From positions 4,061,322 to 4,125,321 of the forward strand of contig NZ_CP039543.1 in the NCBI RefSeq assembly GCF_013085545.1: a stretch of DNA of 64,000 nt. Direction: 5' to 3'. A program made the position numbers and the translations under genes. Shown here in pieces: positions 16,554 to 24,432 of the stretch. The notes under the pieces were generated by a model. The model had not been told where the DNA came from. It did not search any database and saw only the letters and a list, made by a program, of their open reading frames with translations. The stretch comes from Oceanidesulfovibrio marinus. GTDB lineage: Bacteria > Desulfobacterota > Desulfovibrionia > Desulfovibrionales > Desulfovibrionaceae. The first letter of the stretch is position 1. Each line of letters starts with the position of its first letter.

Positions 16554-17459
16554 ATGCGGCTGCTAATCCTGGGTCTGGCGCTGGCGTGCGCCGCGTTCCT
16601 CGCCGTGGGCGGGTGCTCCGTGCAGGAGCCGCTCGTGGGCGACGGCGGCGAAGACGCCAACGTGGATCGCGTGGACGGGCGCGAGGTCATGGTCTGGCGG
16701 CCGGCATCCTCGGGGCCGCATCCCACCATTGTGTTCCTGCACGGCAGCGGCTGGGAGCCGGCGGATGTGGAGCGCATCACCGGCCTGCCGTCCCACGCCA
16801 CGTACGAAGGCTACCTGGTGCTGGCGCCGCGGGGCACGGGTCCCGAGGGCGGGGCCACCTGGAACGCCGGCAACTGCTGCGATCCGGCACTTTCCAAAGG
16901 CGTGGACGACGTCCAGTTTATAAAGGATGTTCTGAATCATTATTATGACACGGGCGAGGCGCGCCAGGGCAAGGTCTTTCTGGTGGGCTTCGGCGCCGGC
17001 GGCAAGATGGTCTACCAGGCGGCCTGCGGCGGAACCAAGTGGCTGGCGGGCATGGCCGTGGTGGGTGGCACGCTGGAGTCTCCGGGCTGCAATCCGGCCG
17101 AGGCGCTGCCGCTCATGGTCATCCATGGACTGAAGGACGAGTCCGCGCCGTACTTTGGCGGACCGGTGCCCAATCCGTGGGACGGCCGCCAGCGGGTGGA
17201 CAACTCCGTGCTTCGCTCCACGGCGTACTGGGGCAAGCTGGCCAACTGCGACGTGGAGCCCTCGCGGGACTCCGGCGAGGGCTGGGTGGAAGATCGATTC
17301 GACATGTGCCAGGATGATCTGGTAGTGAGCCTGCTCACGGTGACGGAAGGGGGCCATGCCTGGCCGGGCGGACGCCAGGTCGAGCCGGACGCGCCGCAGC
17401 CCTCCAGACGTCCGGACGCCACGGCGCGCATCCTTGAATTTTTCTCGGCCTACCGCTAA
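16554..17459 (+). CDS. PHB-depolymerase-like alpha/beta-hydrolase lipoprotein, serine nucleophile replaced
   Basis: A 301-residue exported protein with a lipobox-like VGGC after a hydrophobic leader. It resembles the LpqC/polyhydroxybutyrate-depolymerase branch of alpha/beta hydrolases: oxyanion region FLHGSGW, WNAGNCCD, an acid region HGLKDESAPYFGG, and the catalytic-His segment GGHAWPGG. The nucleophile elbow that should read G-x-S-x-G-G is G-F-G-A-G-G (Gly147 at the Ser position). It may therefore be a non-hydrolytic binding protein. The ribosome binding site is weak; the start is chosen for the signal peptide. Confidence 0.72.
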   Translation: MRLLILGLALACAAFLAVGGCSVQEPLVGDGGEDANVDRVDGREVMVWRPASSGPHPTIVFLHGSGWEPADVERITGLPSHATYEGYLVLAPRGTGPEGGATWNAGNCCDPALSKGVDDVQFIKDVLNHYYDTGEARQGKVFLVGFGAGGKMVYQAACGGTKWLAGMAVVGGTLESPGCNPAEALPLMVIHGLKDESAPYFGGPVPNPWDGRQRVDNSVLRSTAYWGKLANCDVEPSRDSGEGWVEDRFDMCQDDLVVSLLTVTEGGHAWPGGRQVEPDAPQPSRRPDATARILEFFSAYR

Positions 17460-17478
17460 TTTTTCAGTAAAAGAGGGG

Positions 17479-17507
17479 TTGACGGTCGGCCGGAGATGGG
17501 GCATATA
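17479..17507 (+). promoter_or_regulatory. Promoter of rplU-rpmA-obg-proB
   Basis: TTGACG (17479-17484), a 17-base spacer and CATATA (17502-17507) form a good sigma-70 promoter 30 bases upstream of rplU, directly after the preceding gene. Confidence 0.65.
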
Positions 17508-17536
17508 CCCCTTCTTCCAACAACGGAGCTTTTACC

Positions 17537-17842
17537 ATGTATGCCATTATCGAGACCGGCGGAAAACAATATCGGGTGGAGCAGGACCAGGTGATTCGTG
17601 TGGATCGGCTTGAGGCCGAGCCCGGCGCGGAAGTGACCCTGGACAAGGTGCTCATGAAGGGCGGCGACGCTGTCGAAGTCGGCGCGCCCTATCTGGACAA
17701 CGCCAACGTGACCTGCGAGGTTGTGGACCACGGCCGCGGCAAGAAAGTCGTGGTGTTCCACAAGTGGCGTCGCAACGACTCCCGCAAGAAGCAGGGCCAC
17801 CGGCAGAGCTACACCACTATCAAGATCAAGGCCATCAACTAA
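17537..17842 (+). CDS. rplU: 50S ribosomal protein L21
   Basis: A 101-residue L21 beginning MYAIIETGGKQYRVE and ending with the conserved basic tail GHRQSYTTIKIKAI. It binds 23S rRNA near L20. It is the first gene of the standard rplU-rpmA-obg order; GGAG lies nearby upstream (ACGGAGCTTTTACC). Confidence 0.98.
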   Translation: MYAIIETGGKQYRVEQDQVIRVDRLEAEPGAEVTLDKVLMKGGDAVEVGAPYLDNANVTCEVVDHGRGKKVVVFHKWRRNDSRKKQGHRQSYTTIKIKAIN

Positions 17843-17878
17843 CGGGTTCATCCTTACGGACCCTCACGGAGGCAGGCC

Positions 17879-18145
17879 ATGGCACATAAAAAAGCAGGCG
17901 GCAGTTCCAGAAACGGCCGCGACTCAGAAGGTCAAAGAAGAGGCGTTAAGCGCTTTGCGGGCCAGCAGGTGAAGGCGGGCAACATCCTCGTCCGTCAGCT
18001 CGGCACCAAGTTCCACCCCGGCGAGAACGTCGGCGTGGGCCGGGACTTCACGCTGTTCGCACTTATCGACGGCGTGGTCCGTTTCGAGAAGTATCGCCGC
18101 AACCGCAAAGTCAAGACGCGTATCTGCATTGACCCCGCCGCGTAA
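17879..18145 (+). CDS. rpmA: 50S ribosomal protein L27
   Basis: An 88-residue L27 with the typical N-terminus [19 protein letters not shown], which reaches the peptidyl-transferase centre, and [18 protein letters not shown]. There is no N-terminal cleavage extension of the Firmicutes type. GGAGG lies upstream in the 36-base gap after rplU. Confidence 0.98.
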   Translation: MAHKKAGGSSRNGRDSEGQRRGVKRFAGQQVKAGNILVRQLGTKFHPGENVGVGRDFTLFALIDGVVRFEKYRRNRKVKTRICIDPAA

Positions 18146-18254
18146 GCGGGATTTTTGCGCATATTTCCGTTCGTGACGGGGGTGGAGGGCGCCAGCGCTC
18201 TCGCACCCCCTTTTCATGTCCAGAGCCGGGTTCTTCCGGCGGGATTCATTCGCC

Positions 18255-19412
18255 ATGCGATTCGTCGATGAAGCCGTAATCACTGTCCGCGCAGGAAAAG
18301 GAGGCAATGGCTGCCTCTCCTTTCGTCGTGAGAAGTTTGTCGCCAAGGGCGGACCTGACGGCGGCGACGGCGGCGACGGCGGCGATGTCGTTTTTCGCGC
18401 CACCGAGCGCCTGCTCACGCTCTACGACTTCCGGCTCAAGCGGATGTACGAGGCCGAAAACGGCAAGCCCGGACAGGGCCAGCAGAAGTACGGCCGCGCC
18501 GGCAAGGACCTCGTGATCGAGGTGCCGGTGGGCACGCTCGTCTACGAGCTGCCCAGGGATGACGATGAGCTGGCCAAGGCCGGACTGGGCACGGACGGCT
18601 ACGCCGGTATGGAGCGCGACGGCGCCCTGGTCTACGAGCTTCCGGACGAGGATGAGGACGACGAGTCCGAAGAGCGCGTCAAGGAAGGGTTGCTCGTGGC
18701 CGACCTGGACCACGACGGCGCCGAGTACGTGGCTGCCGAAGGCGGCCGCGGCGGGCTCGGCAACATCCATTTCAAGTCCTCCACCAACCGCGCGCCCCGG
18801 CGCACCACGCCCGGCCGGTTTGGCGAGGACAAGCGGCTGCGCCTGGAGCTCAAGATCCTGGCGGACATCGGCCTCATCGGCCTGCCCAACGCGGGCAAGT
18901 CCACCCTCATTTCCGCCATCTCCGCGGCGCGTCCCAAGATCGCCAACTATCCCTTCACCACGCTCACGCCCAACCTGGGCGTGGTCGAGTCCGACTCCGG
19001 CGAGCGCATGATCGTGGCCGACATCCCCGGCCTCATCGAGGGCGCCTCCCTGGGCCACGGGCTGGGCCACTCGTTCCTCAAGCACGTGGAGCGCACGCGC
19101 TGCCTTGTCCATATGCTGAGCGTGGAGGACGTGCCCGAGGACGGCGACGTCATGGCCGGGTTCAACCTGGTGGACGACGAGCTCGCCGCCTTTGACTCCA
19201 TTCTGGCCGCCAAGCCGCAGATTCGCGTGGTGAACAAGATCGACCTCATCGACGAAGAGGAGCTGCGCACCCTGCGCGAGCGCTTTGACAAGGCGGGCGT
19301 TCCGGTGCATTGCATCTCGGCAGTCACTGGCGACGGCGTTTCCGAGCTTGTGGCGGAGATGCAACGCCTGGTCCGTGAACTGTCCAAGAGCGAGGAAGAC
19401 ACAGAACCATGA
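18255..19412 (+). CDS. obg: Obg GTPase with acidic insertion in the Obg fold
   Basis: A 385-residue Obg/CgtA GTPase that acts in 50S assembly and stress signalling. The glycine-rich Obg fold is intact at its start (KGGPDGGDGGDGGDV), and the G domain has G1 GLPNAGKST, G3 DIPGLIEG, G4 NKID and G5 SAVTGDG. Between PVGT and the AAEGGRGGLGN segment there are about 44 extra residues compared with E. coli Obg, very acidic, with the hexamer LVYELP present twice (95-100, 125-130), so the insertion probably arose by internal duplication. The start at 18255 (MRFVDEAV) matches the family; an in-frame ATG at 18216 lacks a ribosome binding site. Confidence 0.95.
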   Translation: MRFVDEAVITVRAGKGGNGCLSFRREKFVAKGGPDGGDGGDGGDVVFRATERLLTLYDFRLKRMYEAENGKPGQGQQKYGRAGKDLVIEVPVGTLVYELPRDDDELAKAGLGTDGYAGMERDGALVYELPDEDEDDESEERVKEGLLVADLDHDGAEYVAAEGGRGGLGNIHFKSSTNRAPRRTTPGRFGEDKRLRLELKILADIGLIGLPNAGKSTLISAISAARPKIANYPFTTLTPNLGVVESDSGERMIVADIPGLIEGASLGHGLGHSFLKHVERTRCLVHMLSVEDVPEDGDVMAGFNLVDDELAAFDSILAAKPQIRVVNKIDLIDEEELRTLRERFDKAGVPVHCISAVTGDGVSELVAEMQRLVRELSKSEEDTEP

Positions 19413-20596
19413 GCGAGGACGACCGTTCCAGCCATCTGTCAGGCGTGCGCCGTGTGCTCGTCAAGATCGGCAGCGCAGTCCTGACGCATCAGACCAAGCG
19501 GGGCCTGGAGCTCGACAACCTGGTTGTGGAAAGCCTGGTGGCGCAGATAAGCGAACTTCACGACAGGGACATGGATATAGTGCTGGTCAGCTCCGGCGCG
19601 GTGGCCGCCGGCCGCGGCGTGATCTGCATGAGCGACGAGTGCCCCGACATCCATGGCCTGCCGGACCGTCAGGCAGCATCCGCAGTGGGCCAGAGCCGGC
19701 TGATGCACGCCTATGACCAGGCCTTTGCCCTGCGCGGCAAGGTCAGCGCGCAGATTCTGCTGACGCGCGACGACCTGCAGAGCCGCCGGCGCTACCTCAA
19801 CGCGCGCAACACCTTTGGTGCGCTGCTGGAGTGGCGCGCCATCCCCGTGGTCAACGAGAACGACACCGTCGTGGTGCGGGAGCTGGAATTCGGCGACAAC
19901 GACCACCTCGCCAGCCTGCTGCTGAACCTGGTGGAGGCCGACCTCTTCGTCAATCTGACCTCGGCCAAGGGCGTGTTTACCAAGAATCCGGACCAGCATC
20001 CGGATGCGGAGCCCCTCTCCTGCATTTCGGACATCGCCTCCCTGAATTTGAACGCCTCCTGCGGCGGCAAGACCACGGTCGGCTCCGGCGGCATGTACTC
20101 CAAGCTGCTGGCCGCCCGCCGGGCAGCGCGCCTGGGCGTGCCCACCCTCATCGTCTCCGGCCGGGAGCCGCAGGCCCTTATCCGCGCCATCAACGGCGAG
20201 AATATCGGCACCTGGGTGACGCCGGAAAAGAAGAGCATGTCGCGCCGCAAGTTCTGGCTGGCCTACAACCGGGAGCCCAGCGGCTCCATTTATGTGGATG
20301 ACGGCGCTGTACGGGCGCTGCGCGAGCGGGGCAAGTCCCTGCTGCCCATCGGCATTACGGATGTGCGGGGCAACTTCGCCCGCGGGGCCGTGGTGCGCAT
20401 ACTCACCGAGGACGGCGGGGAAGTGGCCATCGGCATGGCCAACTACCGCGCCGCCGAGCTGCGGCGCATCATGGGGCTGAAAACGGACGCCATCGAGGCG
20501 GTCCTGGGGCCCGGGCTCTACAGCGAGGCTGTGCACCGCGACAACATGGTCGTGGATTGCAACACCGAAAAGCCGGAAGACGATACCGCCTATTAA
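19409..20596 (+). CDS. proB: Glutamate 5-kinase with PUA domain
   Basis: A 395-residue enzyme for the first step of proline synthesis: ATP-dependent phosphorylation of glutamate. The amino-acid-kinase domain shows VLVKIGSAVLT, VSSGAVAAGRG, NENDTV and GSGGMYSKLLAA. A C-terminal PUA domain starts at about residue 290 (GSIYVDDGAVRALRERGKS). The ATG overlaps the obg stop (ATGA), so translation is coupled. An obg-proB junction is common in this group of bacteria. Confidence 0.96.
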   Translation: MSEDDRSSHLSGVRRVLVKIGSAVLTHQTKRGLELDNLVVESLVAQISELHDRDMDIVLVSSGAVAAGRGVICMSDECPDIHGLPDRQAASAVGQSRLMHAYDQAFALRGKVSAQILLTRDDLQSRRRYLNARNTFGALLEWRAIPVVNENDTVVVRELEFGDNDHLASLLLNLVEADLFVNLTSAKGVFTKNPDQHPDAEPLSCISDIASLNLNASCGGKTTVGSGGMYSKLLAARRAARLGVPTLIVSGREPQALIRAINGENIGTWVTPEKKSMSRRKFWLAYNREPSGSIYVDDGAVRALRERGKSLLPIGITDVRGNFARGAVVRILTEDGGEVAIGMANYRAAELRRIMGLKTDAIEAVLGPGLYSEAVHRDNMVVDCNTEKPEDDTAY

Positions 20597-20611
20597 AGGA
20601 TCAGCAGTCTG

Positions 20612-21565
20612 ATGTTGAAGAAAATACTCGGAATCACCTTGCGTTGGGGCCTGATGGGCCTTTGTCTGTTCTTACTTTTTCGGGGGCTCGACTGGACCGA
20701 GTTCTGGGTATCGCTCAAGAAGCTGGGCTTTCTGCCGGTCATCGGCGCCGTGTTGTTCAGCCTTATCCAGTACATTCCCGTGGCCATGCGCTTCAACTAC
20801 CTCACGAAGTTCCGCGCCGGCTTTGTCACCGCGTTGAAGGCCAGCGTGTTCTGCCTGGGCATCAACAACCTGTTCCCGGCCAAGCTGGGCGAGGTGGCCA
20901 AGGCGTTCTACCTGCGCAAGAAAACCGGCATCCAACTGGGCGAGGGCCTGGGCCTGATCTTCTGGGAGCGGCTTGTCGACCTGAACATGCTGATGGTGGT
21001 GGGTCTGGTGGCCGCCGCCTCCCTGGGCAAGGACGAGGGCGTGCTGCTCCTCTCCCTTGTCGTGGTTGGCCTCTGGGCGTTCGTCATCGCGTTGCGCATC
21101 AACTTCAAGGTCCACGACCTGGTGCTCAAGTTCGTGCCCGGACAGAGCCTGAAGCTGGTGGCCAGCGACGTGATGCACCAGCTGCACAACGGCATGAATC
21201 CGGTCTTCTTCCTCTCACTCTTTCTGTACAGCCTGGTGAGCTGGTTTCTGTTCGCGGCGATGTACTTCGTGGTTCTCTGGGGCGTGGGGCATCTGGACAT
21301 CAGCGCCGTGCAGGTGATCTCGGTGTTCGCCATCGCTACGCTGGGCTACGCCGTGCCGGCGTCTCCGGGCGGCATCGGCATCTTCGAGTGGGCCTTTGTC
21401 ACTACCCTGGGCGCCTTCGGCGTGACCAAGGGGCCGGCCCTGGCCTGTGCGCTGGTGATGCGCTTCTGCATCTACGTGCCGCCGGTGCTGGCCGCGTTGT
21501 GGGTCATGGCGCAGTCCGGCATGAGCCTGAAGGGCATCCGCGAGCAGCAGGCCGAAACCCTGTAG
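20612..21565 (+). CDS. YbhN/UPF0104-type membrane protein (LPG-synthase TM domain family)
   Basis: A 317-residue integral membrane protein with seven to eight hydrophobic segments. It matches the lysylphosphatidylglycerol-synthase transmembrane domain (UPF0104) by NNLFPAKLGEVAKAFYL, the ERLVDL motif and the late PASPGGIGIFEWAF loop. There is no C-terminal DUF2156 transferase domain, so it is not a full MprF. Members are proposed flippases or lipid-related proteins; its role here is unknown. It begins 15 bases after proB and is probably in the same operon. Confidence 0.85.
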   Translation: MLKKILGITLRWGLMGLCLFLLFRGLDWTEFWVSLKKLGFLPVIGAVLFSLIQYIPVAMRFNYLTKFRAGFVTALKASVFCLGINNLFPAKLGEVAKAFYLRKKTGIQLGEGLGLIFWERLVDLNMLMVVGLVAAASLGKDEGVLLLSLVVVGLWAFVIALRINFKVHDLVLKFVPGQSLKLVASDVMHQLHNGMNPVFFLSLFLYSLVSWFLFAAMYFVVLWGVGHLDISAVQVISVFAIATLGYAVPASPGGIGIFEWAFVTTLGAFGVTKGPALACALVMRFCIYVPPVLAALWVMAQSGMSLKGIREQQAETL

Positions 21566-21665
21566 CACGCAGGCTGCCGACAGAGGGCCGCGAGCTGGTT
21601 CCTTTGTCAATTCATCCTTACGTACAAAAAGTACGCGTCGTCCTTGAACTTTATTTGTGCCTTGC

Positions 21666-21708
21666 TCTCCACCTTTTCTAAAGCATAGTAAGCTTGAGAA
21701 GGTGGAGA
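21666..21708. repeat. Inverted repeat TCTCCACCTT/AAGGTGGAGA
   Basis: Perfect 10-base arms at 21666-21675 and 21699-21708 with a 23-base spacer, in the AT-rich gap upstream of thiD. The function is unknown; it lies about 100 bases after the YbhN-type gene and lacks a T-run. Confidence 0.5.
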
Positions 21709-21725
21709 TGCCTGTATGTATTTAT

Positions 21726-21750
21726 CTGAAACAGTCGTGAATTGTTTCAG
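21726..21750. repeat. Inverted repeat CTGAAACA/TGTTTCAG
   Basis: Perfect 8-base arms (21726-21733, 21743-21750) separated by 9 bases. It could be an operator for thiD, 112 bases upstream of its start, or a small hairpin. The TGAAAC half-site also occurs in other gaps of this window. Confidence 0.45.
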
Positions 21751-21861
21751 GTGGATGTCTTGCCCAAGATAAAAATGCGCGAAGCAGCCTGCCAGATTGC
21801 ACGATGTGATTAATCTGGGGCGCCGCAAGCGCCATTGGTTCTCTCGCAAAGGAGGACGACA

Positions 21862-22695
21862 GTGCGCGAACCGATTGCGCCGCCTGTGATCATGACCATC
21901 GCCGGGTCCGACTCCGGCGGCGGAGCAGGAATCCAGGCGGACCTCAAGACCATAGCCGCCAACGGCGGATACGGCGTCAGCGTTATCGCGGCGCTTACGG
22001 CGCAGAACGGGCTGGGCGTAACGGGCATCCACGCGCCGCCGCCGGATTTCGTCGCCCTGCAGCTTTCCACGGTGCTGGACGGCTTTCCAGTAAGGGCCGC
22101 CAAGACGGGCATGCTCTTCTCCGCGGCCATCATCGAGGCCGTGGCCGAGATTCTGGAGGCGCGCAAAGATTTTCCCCTGGTGGTCGATCCCGTCTCCATC
22201 AGCCAGAGCGGCCACCGTCTGCTCGAAGAATCGGCCATCCAGGCGCTGATGACGCGTATGCTGCCCCTTGCCGCGTTGGTTACGCCCAACCGTCCGGAGG
22301 CCGAGATGCTCTCCGGCGTAGAGATTGCCACGGCAGAGGATGTTGCGACCGCCGGTCGCCGTATTTTGAGCCTGGGGCCCGAAGCCGTGCTCATCAAGGG
22401 CGGGCATATAACCGCCGCCAGGGAGGCGGAGGCCCTGCGCGACTGGCTGGTGCTGCCGGAAGGCGAGGTGCACGAGCTTGTCCACCCGCATGTGACGACG
22501 CAGAACCTCCACGGCACGGGCTGCACTTTGTCCTCGGCCATTGCCACCTTCCTGGGCGCGGGCGTGGAGCTGCCCGAGGCCGTGAGGCTGGCGCAGGAGT
22601 ACCTCAGTGCCTGCCTTGCCGCCGGATACGCGCCGGGCGAGGGCGCCGGTCCGCCCGACCATATGGCCGCCATCCGGCCGCTGCTTGGAGATTGA
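21862..22695 (+). CDS. thiD: Hydroxymethylpyrimidine/phosphomethylpyrimidine kinase
   Basis: A 277-residue ribokinase-fold enzyme that phosphorylates HMP and HMP-P in thiamine synthesis. Diagnostic motifs are TIAGSDSGGGAGIQADLKT, AKTGMLFS, VDPVSIS, TPNRPEAE, LIKGGH and NLHGTGCTLSSAIA. The GTG at 21862 is taken as start because AGGAGG precedes it by six bases; in-frame alternatives upstream lack this. I find no TPP riboswitch upstream. The gene ends before a strong hairpin shared with a convergent gene. Confidence 0.93.
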   Translation: MREPIAPPVIMTIAGSDSGGGAGIQADLKTIAANGGYGVSVIAALTAQNGLGVTGIHAPPPDFVALQLSTVLDGFPVRAAKTGMLFSAAIIEAVAEILEARKDFPLVVDPVSISQSGHRLLEESAIQALMTRMLPLAALVTPNRPEAEMLSGVEIATAEDVATAGRRILSLGPEAVLIKGGHITAAREAEALRDWLVLPEGEVHELVHPHVTTQNLHGTGCTLSSAIATFLGAGVELPEAVRLAQEYLSACLAAGYAPGEGAGPPDHMAAIRPLLGD

Positions 22696-22703
22696 TAAAG
22701 AAA

Positions 22704-22739
22704 GCGCCCGCCTTCCGCATAGAAGCGAAAGACGGGCGC
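22704..22739 (-). terminator. Intrinsic terminator between convergent thiD and a small gene
   Basis: GCGCCCG (22704-22710) pairs with CGGGCGC (22733-22739), with further pairing inside (CCGC/GCGA region). On the minus strand it is followed by TTTCTTT, so it best terminates the small minus-strand gene, but it may also act on thiD. Confidence 0.7.
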
Positions 22740-22764
22740 CGGTGTTTCCAAGGGCTTGCGCAGC

Positions 22765-23007
22765 TTAGGGGGCTGCGCTGATGGTGCTCACGAAGTCGAT
22801 TTTGGCCCAGTCGTAGTATGTGTTTATGGTTTCCCCGTCCTTGCTGGTGACGATGCGCACGAACTCTTCGCCAAGGAAGATGACCGCATCGGTATACACA
22901 GGGCCGGCGTTGATCTGCAGCTTCACTTCCTTGCGCAATTTGCGGGAGAGCGTCCCGTGAACGGGCATGGACGCGTATTCAAAGACTTTTTCCCAGGTCG
23001 CTTTCAT
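22765..23007 (-). CDS. Small conserved-looking hypothetical protein (80 aa)
   Basis: An 80-residue protein starting MKATWEKVFEYASMPVHG. AAGGAG six bases before the ATG at 23007, a promoter-like element upstream and a terminator downstream all support a real monocistronic gene. The pattern of alternating hydrophobics (DAVIFLGEEFVRIVT) suggests a small beta-rich cytosolic domain. I do not recognise the family and cannot assign a function. Confidence 0.7.
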   Translation of the reverse strand: MKATWEKVFEYASMPVHGTLSRKLRKEVKLQINAGPVYTDAVIFLGEEFVRIVTSKDGETINTYYDWAKIDFVSTISAAP

Positions 23008-23075
23008 CAGCTTCTCCTTGAGTAACAGGTGCGTATGTACAGCCTGGCAGCTGCGTGATAATACTCCATGCCTAT

Positions 23076-23104
23076 TATCTACACGGTAACAGGTTCGATT
23101 ACAA
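23076..23104 (-). promoter_or_regulatory. Candidate promoter for the 80-aa gene
   Basis: Read on the minus strand: TTGTAA (23104-23099), a 17-base spacer, then TAGATA (23081-23076). It is about 70 bases upstream of the gene start in the divergent gap 23008-23241. Confidence 0.45.
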
Positions 23105-23241
23105 GGCGCTTTACATAAATGTCTAAAATGCAGACAAGGCGCCGGGGTGGACCCGTGCGCTGACACGCGTTATCATCCTGTGTAGTTGTTCGGCGATTTC
23201 GCTACTCAACAAACAATCCGTCAGTATACGAGAAGTCAACA

Positions 23242-24426
23242 ATGCCCCTCTTCGCCTCCCCGGATGGATCCGCCAGCCCAATTGAGTTGCCGCCTCTCGG
23301 CCAGCGGAGCGACGACTTTACGCTGAAGCGCCAGAAGGAGATGTTCACCAGCTCGCTGCCGGCTGCGTTGCTGGATACTGTGCTCAGCTTTGTCCTCGTG
23401 CTCAACAAGACGAGGCAGATCATCTACGCGAACAAGAATTTTCTGGACTTCCTGGGTATTGAAGATCCGGCGGATATCGTGGGCAGGCGTCCGGGCGAGG
23501 CCCTGGGATGCGAGGGCGCAACGGAAGGCCACCTTGGCTGCGGAACGGCGGAGCGGTGTTTGCGCTGCGGCGCCCTGACCGCCATTGTGGAAGGGTTTCG
23601 CAAGGGCGAAGCCACGCATGAGGTGCGCATCTCCCGCCACGGCCCGGAAGGGTTGGAGGCGTTCGACTTCCGCGTTTCGGCTACGCGGCTGCACCTGGAC
23701 GACGAAGAGTTCCTGGTCTTTGCCGTGGAGGATATCTCCAACGAAAAGCGCCGCCGCATTCTGGAGCGGATTTTCTTTCACGACCTCATGAACACTGTGG
23801 GCGGGCTGCGCAACCTGGTGGAGTACCTGACCGACGAGCTGCCCGACGAGCATCGCAAGCTGGCGCTGATGATCCACGACGTGTTCAAGAACATGGTGGA
23901 CGAGATCGAAACGCAGAAGCTCCTGCTGGCCGCAGAGACCGGCGACCTGCATGCGAACTACCTGCCGGTGATCACAAGGGATCTGCTTCTTTCCGTCAAA
24001 AAGGGTCTGGAAAACCACGATGTGGCGATGGACAAGGAGATTCGCCTGGACGAGGACAGCGCTGTTGTCAGCATGATTACGGATGACAGCCTGGTGCGCC
24101 GTGTGCTGGTGAACATGCTCAAGAACGCCCTGGAGGCCGAGTCGGGAGGCAACACGGTGACCATGGGCTGCACCTATGACGAAGCCGCAGAGGCTGTGGT
24201 TTTCCGGGTGCACAACCCCACGGCTATGTCCAGCGACGTCAAGCTGCAGATATTCCAGCGGTCGTTCTCAACCAAGGGCCTGGACCGCGGCATCGGCACC
24301 TACTCCATCAAGCTGCTCGCGGAGCGCTACCTGGGCGGCACGGTGTGGTTCACGTCTACGCCGGGAGAAGGCACGACATTCTACGCCCGCTGGCCCAGAC
24401 GTCCTGTCGCGACAGCGGGGGAGTAG
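23242..24426 (+). CDS. PAS-domain sensor histidine kinase with cysteine cluster
   Basis: A 394-residue soluble kinase. A PAS domain (about 40-170) contains an inserted cysteine motif C90-x9-C100-x5-C106-x2-C109, suited to metal, Fe-S or thiol-redox sensing (inference). The H-box is FFHDLMNTVGGL, of the less common HDLMN type. The ATP-binding domain shows LVNMLKNALEA and RGIGTYSIKLLAERYLGG, a G-box variant with IGTYS in place of GTGLG. There is no membrane segment. No strong ribosome binding site precedes the ATG. No response regulator is adjacent. Confidence 0.82.
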   Translation: MPLFASPDGSASPIELPPLGQRSDDFTLKRQKEMFTSSLPAALLDTVLSFVLVLNKTRQIIYANKNFLDFLGIEDPADIVGRRPGEALGCEGATEGHLGCGTAERCLRCGALTAIVEGFRKGEATHEVRISRHGPEGLEAFDFRVSATRLHLDDEEFLVFAVEDISNEKRRRILERIFFHDLMNTVGGLRNLVEYLTDELPDEHRKLALMIHDVFKNMVDEIETQKLLLAAETGDLHANYLPVITRDLLLSVKKGLENHDVAMDKEIRLDEDSAVVSMITDDSLVRRVLVNMLKNALEAESGGNTVTMGCTYDEAAEAVVFRVHNPTAMSSDVKLQIFQRSFSTKGLDRGIGTYSIKLLAERYLGGTVWFTSTPGEGTTFYARWPRRPVATAGE

Positions 24427-24432
24427 GCCGAC

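Larger units (their letters stand above)
21607..21813 (-). pseudogene. Possible C-terminal remnant of an unidentified gene
   Basis: In the 296-base gap before thiD, one minus-strand frame reads as plausible protein (DIHLKQFTTVSDKYIQASPP, ALEKVESKAQIKFKDDAYFL) and ends with TGA. Its composition is AT-richer and unlike the Arg/Ala-rich antisense shadows around it. No start codon or ribosome binding site lies before it in this gap. It could be the decayed end of a transferred gene, or a chance frame; I do not recognise the family. Confidence 0.3.

Noticed and set aside
18361-18391. Repeated GGCGACGGC units as a tandem DNA repeat
   Set aside because: They encode the conserved glycine-rich GGPDGGDGGDGGD of the Obg fold.
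21566-21861. TPP riboswitch before thiD
   Set aside because: I looked for the CTGAGA and ACCTGATC-type conserved blocks and did not find them.
23085-23105. tRNA T-arm-like GGTTCGATTAC
   Set aside because: No acceptor, D or anticodon arms can be built around it; the sequence instead overlaps a promoter-like element.
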